Both the position numbers and the translations under genes were made by a program. Below are positions 35,733-46,964 of a DNA stretch of 64,000 nucleotides, piece by piece. Numbering within the stretch: position 1 is the stretch's first letter; each line of letters starts with the position of its first letter. Where the stretch lies: NCBI GenBank assembly GCA_964030785.1, contig OZ034971.1:36069804-36133803 (forward strand), read 5' to 3'. The stretch comes from Siderastrea siderea (Eukaryota; Cnidaria; Anthozoa; Scleractinia; Rhizangiidae). Below the pieces are notes generated by a model, which saw nothing but the letters and a program-made list of their open reading frames with translations, ran no database searches and was not told the origin of the DNA.

Positions 35733-36732
35733 ATTATGCATCAGTCAATTTGAAACTTAAACATCTCCCCCCTCCCGGGCATGTGACTATTTTGTGTGCC
35801 CGGCGAGTAAGGAATTTGATGCAAAAGGTCCTCCTGGGGAGTGGGGAATTTGATCTTTGCCTAGGTAGGGTAGGGAGTTTGAGCCGGAAGTGCCAAGTTT
35901 AAAATCTTTTCTTGTCCGGCATCCAACACACATAATTGTTGAATATGGACCAGTTTAAAGGCAAAGATCTCACTTTTGTGAGTGAATGGCTGGCGAAAAA
36001 AAGTGCTACAAGCTCTGCAGTATTTTTGAAGGTACGTATGAAAAGTGGAGTGTGTTTAAGGACGGTGCCTCCTTTTGTTACTGCGCATATGTTCTGCGCA
36101 TCTCAGGATATTCGGTTTTCGTAAAGAATTTGCTCCCTAATACAACGATATTTTTGCGCGGTTTATGACTATGTGGAAAAAGCAGATCTTAGCAAGGGCT
36201 ACCAGAATCCAAAAAGAAAATAGGGGGTAACTGTGCATTTTCTGCGATAATTGAGCTTAAACTTGGAAAGAAATTGCCATACATTCTTTGTCTTTTAACG
36301 CTTTTTTAGAATTATGGTTGCTTAGTTATCGATATCTCTGAAAAATGCGCGGTTACCCACATTTTTCTTTTTCGATTCCAATAATTCTTGCTAAGGTCTA
36401 CTTTTTCCCCATAGTCATAACCTTTACAAAAATACATCTCTATTAGGAGGCACCATCCTTAATATCAAGGATTTATAGATTTTATACCTGCAAATTATTG
36501 CAAGTCACCGTTAATAAGTTCCATTTCATGATAACTGTTAAAATTCCCACTAAAAAAATTGCTCTTTGGGAGGGGCGTTTGACAGTCAAATCCGGCACTC
36601 AAGGGTAAGGCATTTGAACACAATTTTTGCCCAGTCAGGGACAGGAATTTGAATGAGCCAATCTTCAAAAATTCAAATGCCCAGTGGTTTGCCCGTGGGG
36701 GATGTTGAACTTCAAATTGATCGGTGCATTAT
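35733..36732. mobile_element. Inverted-repeat element (CCAGTCAAATTGAAG family), copy 2
   Basis: The ends read TCAGTCAATTTGAAACTTAA and, reversed, CCGATCAATTTGAAGTTCAA, with TGCA on both sides. It is about 500 bp longer than the copy at 30686. The extra interior contains a plus-strand ATG frame (MDQFKGKDLTFVSEWLAKK, 35945-36031) that ends at a donor-like AAGGTACGTATG, possibly a captured first exon. Confidence 0.6.
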
Positions 36733-37253
36733 GTTATCTCTGAGGAAAATGTGTAATCTTCAGTTTCCTTTTACATCAGTGGGCATGCGAATCCCCGCCA
36801 CAAAAAGCGCGGGTTGTCATAAGATTTCCCGCCAAAAATGCTGCATTCAATATGAATGTGACATTTGGCATTGGCTTACATGAACGCAGTGAACATTCGG
36901 TCCTTTGGTCTCGAGCTTAGCTTCGATAATCACAAAATTCAACTTCACCTGCATAATAGTTGACGTGACCATTTCCTCTAGGTATTCGTCTGATATCCAT
37001 CGTAATGTTGTCACATCACTTTTTCCTCTCTTTACAAAATCTTCTTATGCTTCTTGGGCTAAGCCCGCGTCTTTCTATCGTTAGAAAACTGAATATTAAT
37101 GAGCTATAAACTTGAATAGAAAAGGAATTCAAAGACACTTGAGATGGATAGCTTACCAGGAAAGAGCGCTCGAAGTCTTTCGCTAATGGCGTTGTACGAA
37201 ATCCTCCGTTCAACAAGCCCTCGAATAAAATCTTCCAGGTCAACTAAGCTCAT

Positions 37254-39066
37254 TTCGAGGGCAAGTTGCAATTGATGATTATTTCCAGTCTCACACGGTT
37301 TCAGCCTCTTGCTAAACTGTTTCCAGGCTATCTCGTTCCAATTCTTCTTGTTATTGCTAACAAAATTATTAATACAGAATGCCAATACTGGAAATAACCA
37401 ACGAGCATGAAATCGAGGCCAAATAATTTCAGAATGCAAAATACAGAATGTAAATACCGGATGGTATTGAAGGCACATTATGTTGGAATGCAATACTGCA
37501 AATAAACGCGGTCATAAAAATCAATGTAAAATAAAGGAGTTCATTTATTTGTTGAAAAAGGCCATAAGTAAATATCTATACGAGAAATGGCCATGTAGAG
37601 CACTTATTATCATGATCTTACAGATGTTCAAGGGTTTATTTACAGCTTTCAGTTTGAGTTTTATGCGGTTTACTTTGAGCTTATATATATGTTGCTCGGA
37701 ATTATCGGCCAGTCAGGATTTTCCCCGAACCCGCGTATTTAATAAATTAAATATTCCATGCATCATTGCCAGAAGAGTCCTGACACTCTTTCCCGTTATT
37801 GAGCTCTCCAGAATCGACCGTTATTGAAGCTGATTGAAGTGTTTCTGGTTTCTGTAGTTCATGTCAGTTTAATTTCGTAGTTCCCACAGTTGAATGTATT
37901 CGTGGTTATGACATTGATCTGACGATTTAACTCGTTATTCTGAACTTCCCAAATGATGTTTGTTCATTGATGATCACCAGAAGGGTTCTTGAAATCTTTC
38001 TCATTTAGCTGCAAAAAATGTTTTGTGTTTTCTTTCGCTTAGGCTTTTAGAACGATCTAATTCGTGAGCTTTTCCTGACACGAAAAGCTATTTAAATTTG
38101 ATTTTCATAATTCAATTAGTAGAATGTTTACATACGTGCAATGTTGGCATGATTTCTGACACGAAAGTGTAATTGTCAATCTCAAGTTTTTAAATAAACT
38201 CAAACAATTAACTTACATATACGCAAAAACTAGCCCAACGTCTGTTTCTCTTTAATTATGTACGTATTCTTAATTATACATTCATTCTATTATTACGGAA
38301 AAAAAGACGATTTTCCAGACTTATGATGGCATATTTCTTTTCAAATGCGTGACTACTTTTTCTAAACCCGTCAATGGTGGTCTCCCCGTTATTCTTTAAT
38401 TTTGCGCTGCCTGTTACCCATTTAATGGTGACGCTCTCTATCATGCAACTTCATCCTGCTCCTGATAACCCACTGATATACACTGAACAACAAAGACAGC
38501 GGAGGAGAAATAGTAGTAACATCTAAAAAACAACTGCGAACTATCCGCTCGTTTCATACACGGGAACATATGGTTTTTGAAATTTTTTAGCGGCGTGTTT
38601 AAGATAGCAATTTGCATAGATTAGCTTGTTCAAGCATGTCTGTAGGTTTTTAAACCTGTAATGTATACGGTAACATAGCGAGTTCACGGTACGCTCAAGC
38701 TCGGAAACTTCGTTAACTGCAAAACCAAAATGTGCTTTTGAATCGTCTTGCAAAGGAATATGAAATACTCCCAGAAGGTGCGAATCTTTCCGTCGAGAAT
38801 TCCTTACTGCTGGGCATTTTTTGGAGAACTCGGTGCTAAGCTGCTGGCCATGTCATATTATATCTTAACACGACAAAAAGTGAAAAGTCCTAAAAAGTAC
38901 AACAAATCACAGTTTACTTAAAGAAATACCAGTCTGCATAGTCTGCGTAGTCTGCATGGTCTGCAGTCTGCACAGTCTCAGTGCAGGCTGCGTTTTAACA
39001 TGACCGCAATGACTGTCCTCTCCTCAAATTATTATCTACTACACTTGTTTCTTTCACATCTTGTTG
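37254..39066. other. No firm gene; AT-rich
   Basis: The minus-strand frame at 38541-38753 contains RFKNLQTCLNKLIYANCYL, resembling RFKNLLTRLNKQANLCTLQ at about 14810-14900. This points to a dispersed, probably retroelement-derived, repeat. Nothing else recognised. Confidence 0.35.
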
Positions 39067-39668
39067 TGACCTCGATTTATATTCTTCCGTAATATGCAAA
39101 CAATCATTAGTTGACCTTAACTGAGATTTCAGTTTTAGATTTAATTTGAAATTTTTATGCAGTCGTTTTGTTCTAGTGTCAGTTTGACTTTAGCCTGTAG
39201 CCTACTAGTCCGATGGTTGCTCTATCTCCAATTTTGGTCCAACTGAGTTTTTAGCGGGATGTTGTTTTGCATTCCAAGGGTATTGCTGAGTAAACGAAAA
39301 AGCTGTTTTAGGCCCAGTTCAGACGCAGTACCTATCATGGGCCGTACCAAATACGTTTTCGCTCCTTGGTCGTATTTAAGTGGCAAACTTTGTCGTACCC
39401 TGAGATTTTGGCTTGCCTAATTGAAAACTGTCGAAAAAAACTCATTTGGACACCGTACAACTGCCAAAAAACTACGTATTACTTGGTACGGCACATGGGA
39501 GGTGCGGCGTCTGAACTGGGCTTTATGCACTCAGGTGCTATAGTGGAGGGTGAAGTATTTGCAAGAATAATCGCGTGTGTTGTTTTGTCCTCAAAATATG
39601 TCTTAAAAATCGCAAATAAGCGAGGATAAGACTTGTCATTTCAACATAGTTCAAGCACGCAATGCGTG
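39067..39668. repeat. Segmental duplication, copy 1
   Basis: From CCTCGATTTATATTCTTC onward this matches 40131-40735 with few differences, including a shared Harbinger-type MITE. The TATG element separates the two copies. Confidence 0.85.
39311..39522. mobile_element. PIF/Harbinger-like MITE, copy 1
   Basis: GGCCCAGTTCAGACGC starts the left end and its complement ends the right end (one base altered). TTA borders both sides (39308-39310, 39523-39525), the 3-bp target typical of PIF/Harbinger. Internal CCGTACCAA repeats are also inverted. Confidence 0.75.
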
Positions 39669-39669
39669 C

Positions 39670-40123
39670 CTATGTATGTATGTATGTATGTATGTATGTA
39701 TGTATGTATGTATGTATGTATGTATGTATGTATGTATGTATGTATGTATGTATGTATGTATGTATGTATGTATGTATGTATGTATGTATGTATCTATGTA
39801 TGTATGTATTTTTGATCCGGGGGGAAATCTCATGTGAGACGGGCGGGAATGCTCGTCGGAAAATTGAAATTAAAGCTATGCTAAAATAGACGGAGAACGC
39901 GAGACGACGAGCATCCATGCACCTTTCACATGGGAGTACACCGACCCCCCCGGAGAATTTATGTGGCACTATGTGGCACCAATCAGATTGAGGCTACTAA
40001 GCTAAGAGTACATTCTACCAATGAAAGAGCTGGTTAGAATCAGATTACTGAAGCTGAAGGTCAGACAAGGTTAAGCTTACCGGCCATGTTGAATGTACAT
40101 ATGGGGACGGAAACGATCAGCGC
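39670..40123. repeat. (TATG)n microsatellite with conserved right flank, copy 2
   Basis: More than 30 TATG units run into the same flank as at 14095-14464 and end near GGGGACGGAAACGATCAGCG. It sits exactly between the two halves of the 39067/40131 duplication. Confidence 0.85.
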
Positions 40124-40130
40124 TTTTCTG

Positions 40131-40735
40131 ACCTCGATTTATATTCTTCAGTAATATGCAGACAATCATTAGTTGACCTTAACTGAGATTTCAGTTTTAG
40201 ATTTAATTTGAAATTTTTATGCAGTCGTTTTGTTCTAGTGTCAGTTTGACTTTTTAGCCTGTAGCCTACTAGCCCGACGGTTGCTCTATCTCCAATTTTG
40301 GTCCAACTGGGTTTTTAGCGGGATTTTGTTTTGCATTCCAAGGGTATTGCTGAGTAAACGAAAAAGCTGTTTTAGGCCCAGTTCAGACGCAGTACCTATC
40401 ATGGGCCGTACCAAATACATTTTCGCTCCTAGGTCGTATTTAAGCGGCAAGCTTTGCCGTACCCTGAGATTTTGGCTCGCCTAATTGAAATCTGTCGAAA
40501 AAACTCATTTGGACACCGTACAACTGCCAAAAAACTACGTACTACTTGGTACGGCACACGAGAGGTACGCCGTCTGAACTGGGCCTTATGCACTCAGTGT
40601 GCTATAGTGGAGAGGAAGTATTTACAAGAATGATTGCATGTATTGTTTTGTCCTCGGAGTATGTCTTAAAAATCGCAAATAGCGAGGATGATACTTGTCA
40701 TTTCAACATAGGTCAAGCACGCAATGCATGCCTAT
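40131..40735. repeat. Segmental duplication, copy 2
   Basis: Second copy of 39067-39668. Here the sequence continues beyond the duplication to a (TTG)n tail at about 40782-40799, which looks like a retroelement 3' end. Confidence 0.85.
40375..40585. mobile_element. PIF/Harbinger-like MITE, copy 2
   Basis: GGCCCAGTTCAGACGC and its exact complement bound 211 bp, with TTA at 40372-40374 and 40586-40588. It was present before the segment was duplicated. Confidence 0.8.
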
Positions 40736-40799
40736 GTTTCTTTATGCAATACCATCTATATATATGGGAATGCAAATAAATTGTTGTTGTTGTTGTTGT

Positions 40800-42290
40800 A
40801 ACACAAACAGTACTAATCATAGACTCACTGAGCGGAATTGTAAACGGAAGTGAAGAACATATCTTACTTCCTGACAATAAAAAATGTCAACTCACCCTAC
40901 CCTTGCTAATTTCTAGGGATAAACAAAAGTGAATGAAGCATACTTATAATAGGCATGAGAATATATATATTTTCCAATTCACCCAAATTCATTACTAGAA
41001 TATTGCAGTAAATGACCGAAAACGACAAGTCCAGGTCGTCTAATGCTTGCATGTGCAACAATTTCAAATTATAACCACCCTCCCACCTAGCCTCCCCCTC
41101 CCGAATCTCGCACTGAAAAAGGTGGACTGACTGCGTGTCGTATTGTCTGTCACGTTTACTCCGCTCGCCTGACTATTAATTATTCGCCTAAGTACGGCAT
41201 GTCTGAAAAAGCGGAGGCGAACTATCGAAAAGCTGAACCGCAAGTAAAAAGAACGAAGCGAAGCGGTTCTTGCGCTCGGATGTTTCGATATTTCGCAAGG
41301 ACCGTGAAAAGTTGACGTGTGACTGATGGTTAACATTCGTTTTACCAGAGAACACACGAGAGTCCAACTGTGTGCCTCGTCAAGTGTCGACGTGTGACTG
41401 ACGATTAACATTCGTTTACTAGAGGCCAGAGGAGCACCCGACTGTGCGCTCTGTCAACGGCTCCTATTGTCTTCTAGCGGGTTGGGATCAAAGTTCGGTC
41501 ATTTCAGATGACCGAACTTCCCGTTTCTAAGGCCTGAGAGTTCTCATGTTTTCCAACAAACGTCACCCTAAAGGAAGAATACCTACAATCTCGGTCGGAA
41601 TAACATGGAACAGAAACCCCCTACACCCCCCCCCCCCCAACCCCAAAATCAGCGATGAAGTCGCGCGAAGGGAAAAACGCGCCAGATTTGGGGGGAGGGG
41701 TGGTCTAAGTGTTCCATTTAAAATGTTCAAGATTGTAGCTTGCGTAGCAGTCGTTCCGTTTTCTTTTGTTTGCTTGGTTCACGCTTCTCCCGCTTGGCTA
41801 AAAGGAAACTGAAACGACTGCTACACAGTCTAAAGAATACCCTTATCACAGTACACCAGTACTAAGTCACCAAAAAGAAAACAAATACTGCACCGCAGTG
41901 CACGAATGCACTAGAGGAGATGTGACTGACTAGTCACATCTTACAATAAAAAAATAATAATATAAACAGCTTTTAACCTATTTATATCTATTTACACAAA
42001 ACAGAGTAGACAGGCAGCGTTCTTAGAATTGGCTCTTTGTTTTCTGGAAAAAAGTGACAGCTGAGCATGAAACACTGTTTGTTTTGGAAACTGAATATCT
42101 TTTATTTGTACGGCTGAGTAGATTTCAAAGAGTCGTCTACAATATAGCTTAGTATTTTTAACGGGAGTTAATTTCACCAATTAGGCCTTTCCAAAAAATA
42201 CCACAAAACTCTTTAATGTGCAGGCTTAGCCTCCTATATATTCACAGGTAGCCAAAGCTTGAGTTATGACTGAACATTAATAAAAAATTA
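40800..42290. other. No gene; small repeats and a hairpin
   Basis: A roughly 75-bp unit with GACGTGTGACTGA and TTAACATTCGTTT is duplicated at 41312-41455. A perfect 12-bp stem, AAGTTCGGTCAT with a 5-base loop, lies at 41491-41519. An inverted pair GTAGCAGTCGTT/GAAACGACTGCTAC bounds about 41738-41825. No coding exon recognised. Confidence 0.45.
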
Positions 42291-44435
42291 TGAAATAAAC
42301 AGTGTTTCTTTGTTTATATCTTACGTCCTTGTTATCTAGAGCAAGAATTCGCTCTCCGAGCGAGAATAAGCGTCTCTCTAATTTTTGTTCCCAATTAGTA
42401 TTATAATATTATGCAAAGGTTGCACACTGATCTGCCATTTCACCCACACAAAACCATACCTCTTTTCACTAAATGAGCTATATTTCTTGAAATGCGCCAT
42501 TTCCACTCACAATGTCCTCAAACCTGAATGAATCCATAGTCAAAAAACAACTATACGCCGGAAAAGTTCCATCTTTCCCAACATTTTGTCACCATAAACT
42601 GCAATATTTTGAGCTTCTTGTATAAGAAATCAAATGTCGGTATTCGACCGCCGACCTCTGCGCACAAATATATGCAAATATGCTAATCTCATCTCGCTGT
42701 TCTCTTCTCACTGGACAATTCGCACAATGGCGTGGACATGGCAAAAGCTACTTTGTTGGGGTGCGACGTTTTATGTTTGAAGCGTGGCAATTTCTTCTTG
42801 CTCACCGTGCACGCCTCCCCGACACAGTAGATTTTGTCTTGTACTAACCTGCGATCAGGCCGAATTTTAGCATCGCTCTCATATTCTCTTATGTTGGTCG
42901 CTCGCTAAAATAGGGCCTGATACAATCTCTCACAAGAGTTCGTGTCGGCGGCCAAATTTTGGCCGCGGGAATCTCGCAATCTGATTGGCCCTTTAACAAT
43001 AGAGCTGTCAACGGAAGTAAATTGTCTACGAGTCTCGCTCACAATTTCGATCCGACCACCATCGCCAAGGAACAACCAAGGAACAAGTCTGCCGAAGTGA
43101 AATGTGTTGCTCTAATAAATTCTCGTCGTTCTAGGAGAATTGTCACCATTTCTTTCTCTCCTGAGAATGGCGTTCGGTTTGACGCAAGCTGTCTCTCACC
43201 TGGAGCAGAGAAGTACAGCAACAGTGAAGTATGTATTCCGTTTTATCGCATCGTGTCGCGGAATTTTCATTTGACGGCTTTCAACTGGTATTGATAACAT
43301 GAACAGAGTAGTGGCTGTTTCCGCGTTTTACGAAACAAAACGAACAGCAGACGAGCAAGTATCTTTCGCCAAGAATGAACAACAAGTCAACCGATAATTC
43401 GGTAAACCTAACGGTAAACTGATGTTTGGCGAGAACCGCAATCAAGTCGCAATAACGATTTTCAGTTTATTCATTCATTGTTTAATACTTATGTCGTTTT
43501 ATTGATCTCTGACATTGACATCAAAGGATCTGACTAGTTTTATAATAAATGTTCTTCGTTTTAAAATTCGCTGCTGCTTAGAGATAAAATTCGCTGCTAA
43601 TTTCAAATATTTATCACTTCTCGAATTAAATTACAAAATACTCCTTTGTTTATACGTCGTGTTTTGAATTTTCATTCAGTTTCAGCTCAGACAGAGCAAC
43701 CATGTACAGTACCGGAACCTTCAAGTTAGCAATCGTGTAAATTTGAGTACTTCTGCCTAGAAGATATATCGTAGCCTATGATTTTCTTATTTTGCCGACA
43801 TTTACGTGACTTTCTGCGAATTGCCGTTATGGGAAATTTGCATACCGAGGATCGTGCAAGCGGAAGAAATTTTGATTGGCTGTTTCGTTGAATGTCAATC
43901 AATCAAAAAAAGTGGGCGGCAGACGTTCCGTAGAAGAATTGTATCAGGCTCTATTTTTCGTTTCGCCCGTCCCGCCTGAATGTTTCACCCAGCGAAACGA
44001 AAATAGAGCCTGATCGCAGGTTAGTCTTGTACGAATTATTTAACATATTTGCATATATTTGTGCGCAGAGGTCGGCGGTCGAATACCAACATTTGATTCA
44101 GTTATACGAGAAGCTCAAAATATTGCCGATTATGGTGACAAAATGTTGGGAAAGATGGAACTTTTCCGGCGTATAGTTGTTTTTCGACTATAGATTCATT
44201 CAGGTTTGAGGAAATTGTGAGTGGAAATGGCGCATTTCAAGAAATATAGCTCATTTAGTGAAAAGAGGTGTGGTTTTGTGCGGGTGAAATGGCAGATCAG
44301 TGTGCAACCTTTGCATAATATTATAATACTAATTGGGAGCAAAATTAGAAAGACGCTTATTCTCGCTCGGAGAGCGAATTTTTGCCCGAGATAGCAAGTA
44401 CGTAAGATATAAAAAAAGAAACACTGTTTATTTCA
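42291..44435. mobile_element. Foldback-like element with about 390-bp inverted repeats
   Basis: 42291-42685 (TGAAATAAACAGTGTTTC...) is nearly the complement of 44045-44435. Between the arms are about 150 bp of unique sequence and an inserted MULE. Without that insertion the element is about 960 bp. No transposase and no clear target duplication. Confidence 0.8.
42845..44023. mobile_element. Non-autonomous MULE, copy 2, inside the foldback element
   Basis: The ends are TAACCTGCGATCAGGC on both sides (right end reversed), flanked by the perfect 9-bp duplication GTCTTGTAC (42836-42844, 44024-44032). It is homologous in opposite orientation to 3928-5544 but lacks the nested MITE. Confidence 0.9.
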
Positions 44436-44526
44436 CAGCGTGCGTGTGGGTAATGCATCCATGTTAGATCCACCAAGCGTCCCGAACTTCTAATTTACAT
44501 ATCGTTACTTGACAGCCATGCGTGTC

Positions 44527-46062
44527 ACCGTTTACCCCAAGTAACCCATGTTTCGCCCTGTTTTCCCATATTTGCCCGAAGTTGTCCACAATTCGCTCTG
44601 TTTTCTCACAATTACCACAAGTTACCCACATTTCACCCTGTTATCTCACATTTTCCCCAAGTTAGCCACGTTTCACCCTGTTTTCTCACATTTTCCCCAA
44701 GTTAGCCACGTTTTTCCCTGTTTACCCTCATTTGACCCAAGTTACCCAAGTTTTACCCTGTTTACCCTCATTTACCCCCAAGTTACCCACGTTTTAACCT
44801 GTTTACCCTCATTTACACTTAGTTAACCACGTTTCACCTTGTTTACCCTCATTTACTCCAAGTTACCCACGTTTCACCTTGTTTACCCTCATTTAATCCA
44901 AGTTACCCACGTTTCACCCTGTTTACCCACATTTACCCCAAGTTACCCACGTTTCACCCAGTTTTCCCTCATTTACCCCAAGTTAACCACGTTTCACCCT
45001 GTTTACCCTCATTTACCCCAAGTTACCCACGTTTCACCCTGTTTACCCACATTTACCCCAAGTTACCCACGTTTCACCCAGTTTTCCCTCATTTACCCCA
45101 AGTTAACCACGTTTCACCCTGTTTACCCTCATTTACCCCAAGTTACCCACGTTTCACCCTGTTTACCCTCTTTTACTCCAAGTTACCCACGTTTCACCCT
45201 GTTTTCTCACATTTACCCCAAGTTACCCACGTTTCACCTTGTTTACCCTCATTTAATCCAAGTTACCCACGTTTCACCCTGTTTACCCACATTTACCCCA
45301 AGTTACCCACGTTTCACCCAGTTTTCCCTCATTTACCCCAAGTTAACCACGTTTCACCCTGTTTACCCTCATTTACCCCAAGTTACCCACGTTTCACCCT
45401 GTTTACCCACATTTACCCCAAGTTACCCACGTTTCACCCAGTTTTCCCTCATTTACCCCAAGTTAACCACGTTTCACCCGGTTTACCCTCATTTACCCCA
45501 AGTTACCCACGTTTCACCCTGTTTACCCTCTTTTACTCCAAGTTACCCACGTTTCACCCTGTTTTCTCACATTTACCCCAAGTTACCCACGTTTTACCCT
45601 GTTTACCCTCATTTACCCCAAGTTGCCAATGTTTCACCCTTTAACCCTCATTTAACCGAAGTTACCCACGTTTTACCCTGTTTACCCTCATTTACACTTA
45701 GTTACCCACGTTTCACCCTGTTATCCCTCATTTACACCACGTTACCAACGTTTCACCCTCTTAACCCTCATTTAACCCAAATTGCCCACGTTTCACCCTG
45801 TTAACCCTCATTTAACCCAAGTTACCCACGTTTTACCCTGTTTACCCTCATTTGCTCCAAGTTACCCACGTTTCACCCTGTTTACCCTCATTTATGTCAA
45901 GTTACCCACGTTTCACTCTGTTTTCCCTCATTTACCCGAAGTTACCGACGTTTTACCCTGTTTTCCCTCATTTACCCCCAAGTTACCCACATTTCACCTT
46001 GTTTTCTCATATTTACCCCAAGTTACCCACGTTTCGCCCTGTTAACCCTCATTTAACCCAAG
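44527..46062 (+). repeat. 40-bp minisatellite, left arm (about 38 copies)
   Basis: The unit contains TTACCCTCATTTACCCCAAG followed by TTACCCACGTTTCACCCTG. A 360-bp (nine-unit) block is duplicated in tandem at about 44862-45221 and 45222-45581. All three plus-strand frames are largely free of stops; since 40 is not a multiple of three, three units give a 40-residue protein repeat. Confidence 0.95.
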
Positions 46063-46155
46063 TTGTAGGTATGTTGATTTTCAGTTTAGCCTTTATTTTT
46101 TGCATAATTTAAATACTGCTTATATCATCTAATCATTTTTTTTTTATCCGTCCAG

Positions 46156-46964
46156 GTAACGAAGCTTCTGTCGATCCAAGCAATGAGCAGGGTTTGTTGA
46201 TTTTTTGTTCCTGTTACTATTTGTCCGCCTGCTAGGTGGCTCTATTTTAGGGAGCAAGCGGCAAGCGAGAGGCGAAGCGGCAAAAAGTTTTGGGCAAACC
46301 CAAACACCTAGAACCTGCTCACAGACTAATTGTTTGTTAATTGTTGCGTTTGTTCGTTGTTATCTTCCCTTAAAGCGCTGGGTCAACTAAGAACAAATTT
46401 GTTTTTCTGCTCGTTGAAATATTTTATCCAATGCTTTGTTATTTTATTTTGTAGAGAAAGTGCCTGCAACTCGATCCAAGACTAAGAGGAGTAAGTACAG
46501 TACTAGTTCAGTAATGTTATGTAAGTTATTCGTTTATCGACAAAAATATGGCAGTTTCCTTACCTCTTTTAGCCCTACAATGTGACAACTCACCCAAAAT
46601 ATTACCCAGTAATAGTGTGTTAAGGATTTCACAAGGAGTATCGAGGTAAAAAAAAGGCTTTAGTGTTATCCTCCTACAAACTTTTTTTCTCGCTATCTCT
46701 TTCATCTTTTTACTGTCATTGCCCTTTACTGTGTGTTGTAATGAAAAGTTTTACCTGTAGATTGTTGAAGCTTTTGTGTTGAGAAATGATTTACCAAGGC
46801 AGACATGTTTGTTCTAATCACCAGCTAGGTATTTCCGCATTTGTTACAGTAGTTTAAGTCGCCATCACATGCAACGAGGAGAAAGTAGCATGAAAAGTTT
46901 TTTTTTCATTTTAGAACTAGCAGAAGGGAGCTTGGAGCAGAAAAAGAAGAAGAATCACAAGTAG
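46156..46964 (+). CDS. Small spliced gene 3' end with basic tail, core of 12-kb element
   Basis: Three exons keep frame: 46156-46191 (acceptor GTCCAG, donor GTTTGT), 46455-46490 (TTTGTAG, GTAAGT) and 46915-46964 (TTTTAG, stop TAG). They read NEASVDPSNEQ-E, then KVPATRSKTKR, then KLAEGSLEQKKKKNHK. The tail looks like a nuclear localisation signal. The first two exons are both 36 nt and share TCGATCCAAG, suggesting exon duplication. The upstream exon is not certain. A donor-like GTATGT right at the end of the left minisatellite (46071) is in the correct phase, so the array itself could be translated into this protein. Confidence 0.45.

Larger units (their letters stand above)
32986..37253 (-). 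pseudogene. Integrase-core (rve-type) gene, five exons, two frameshifts
   Basis: Exons: 37253-37157, 37074-36949, 35192-34842, 33808-33456, 33317-32986, all with GT/AG borders. The N-terminus is a helix-turn-helix region (SLVDLEDFIRGLVERR, then RGLSPRSIRRFCKER). Exon 3 carries YGHTYGRRLIQGAL and HMDQNEK (first Asp) with HALDGCSRMVLGF. Exon 4 carries VDHGTEF (second Asp) and YRTERLWPE (Glu, 39 residues later), the D-D-E triad of integrases. Two breaks are visible: an extra base in an A run near 37017-37021, and a shift near 35028-35033 where the frame moves between LLEKTK and NPIPCHAPYFGY. The splice sites survive, so the damage is recent or reflects sequencing errors. This metazoan family is transposon-derived; its exact name is not certain. 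The intron between exons 2 and 3 contains a 1-kb secondary insertion. Confidence 0.75.

Noticed and set aside
39651..39969. Frames of repeated MYVC or HTYI
   Set aside because: Translation of the TATG microsatellite in several frames on both strands.
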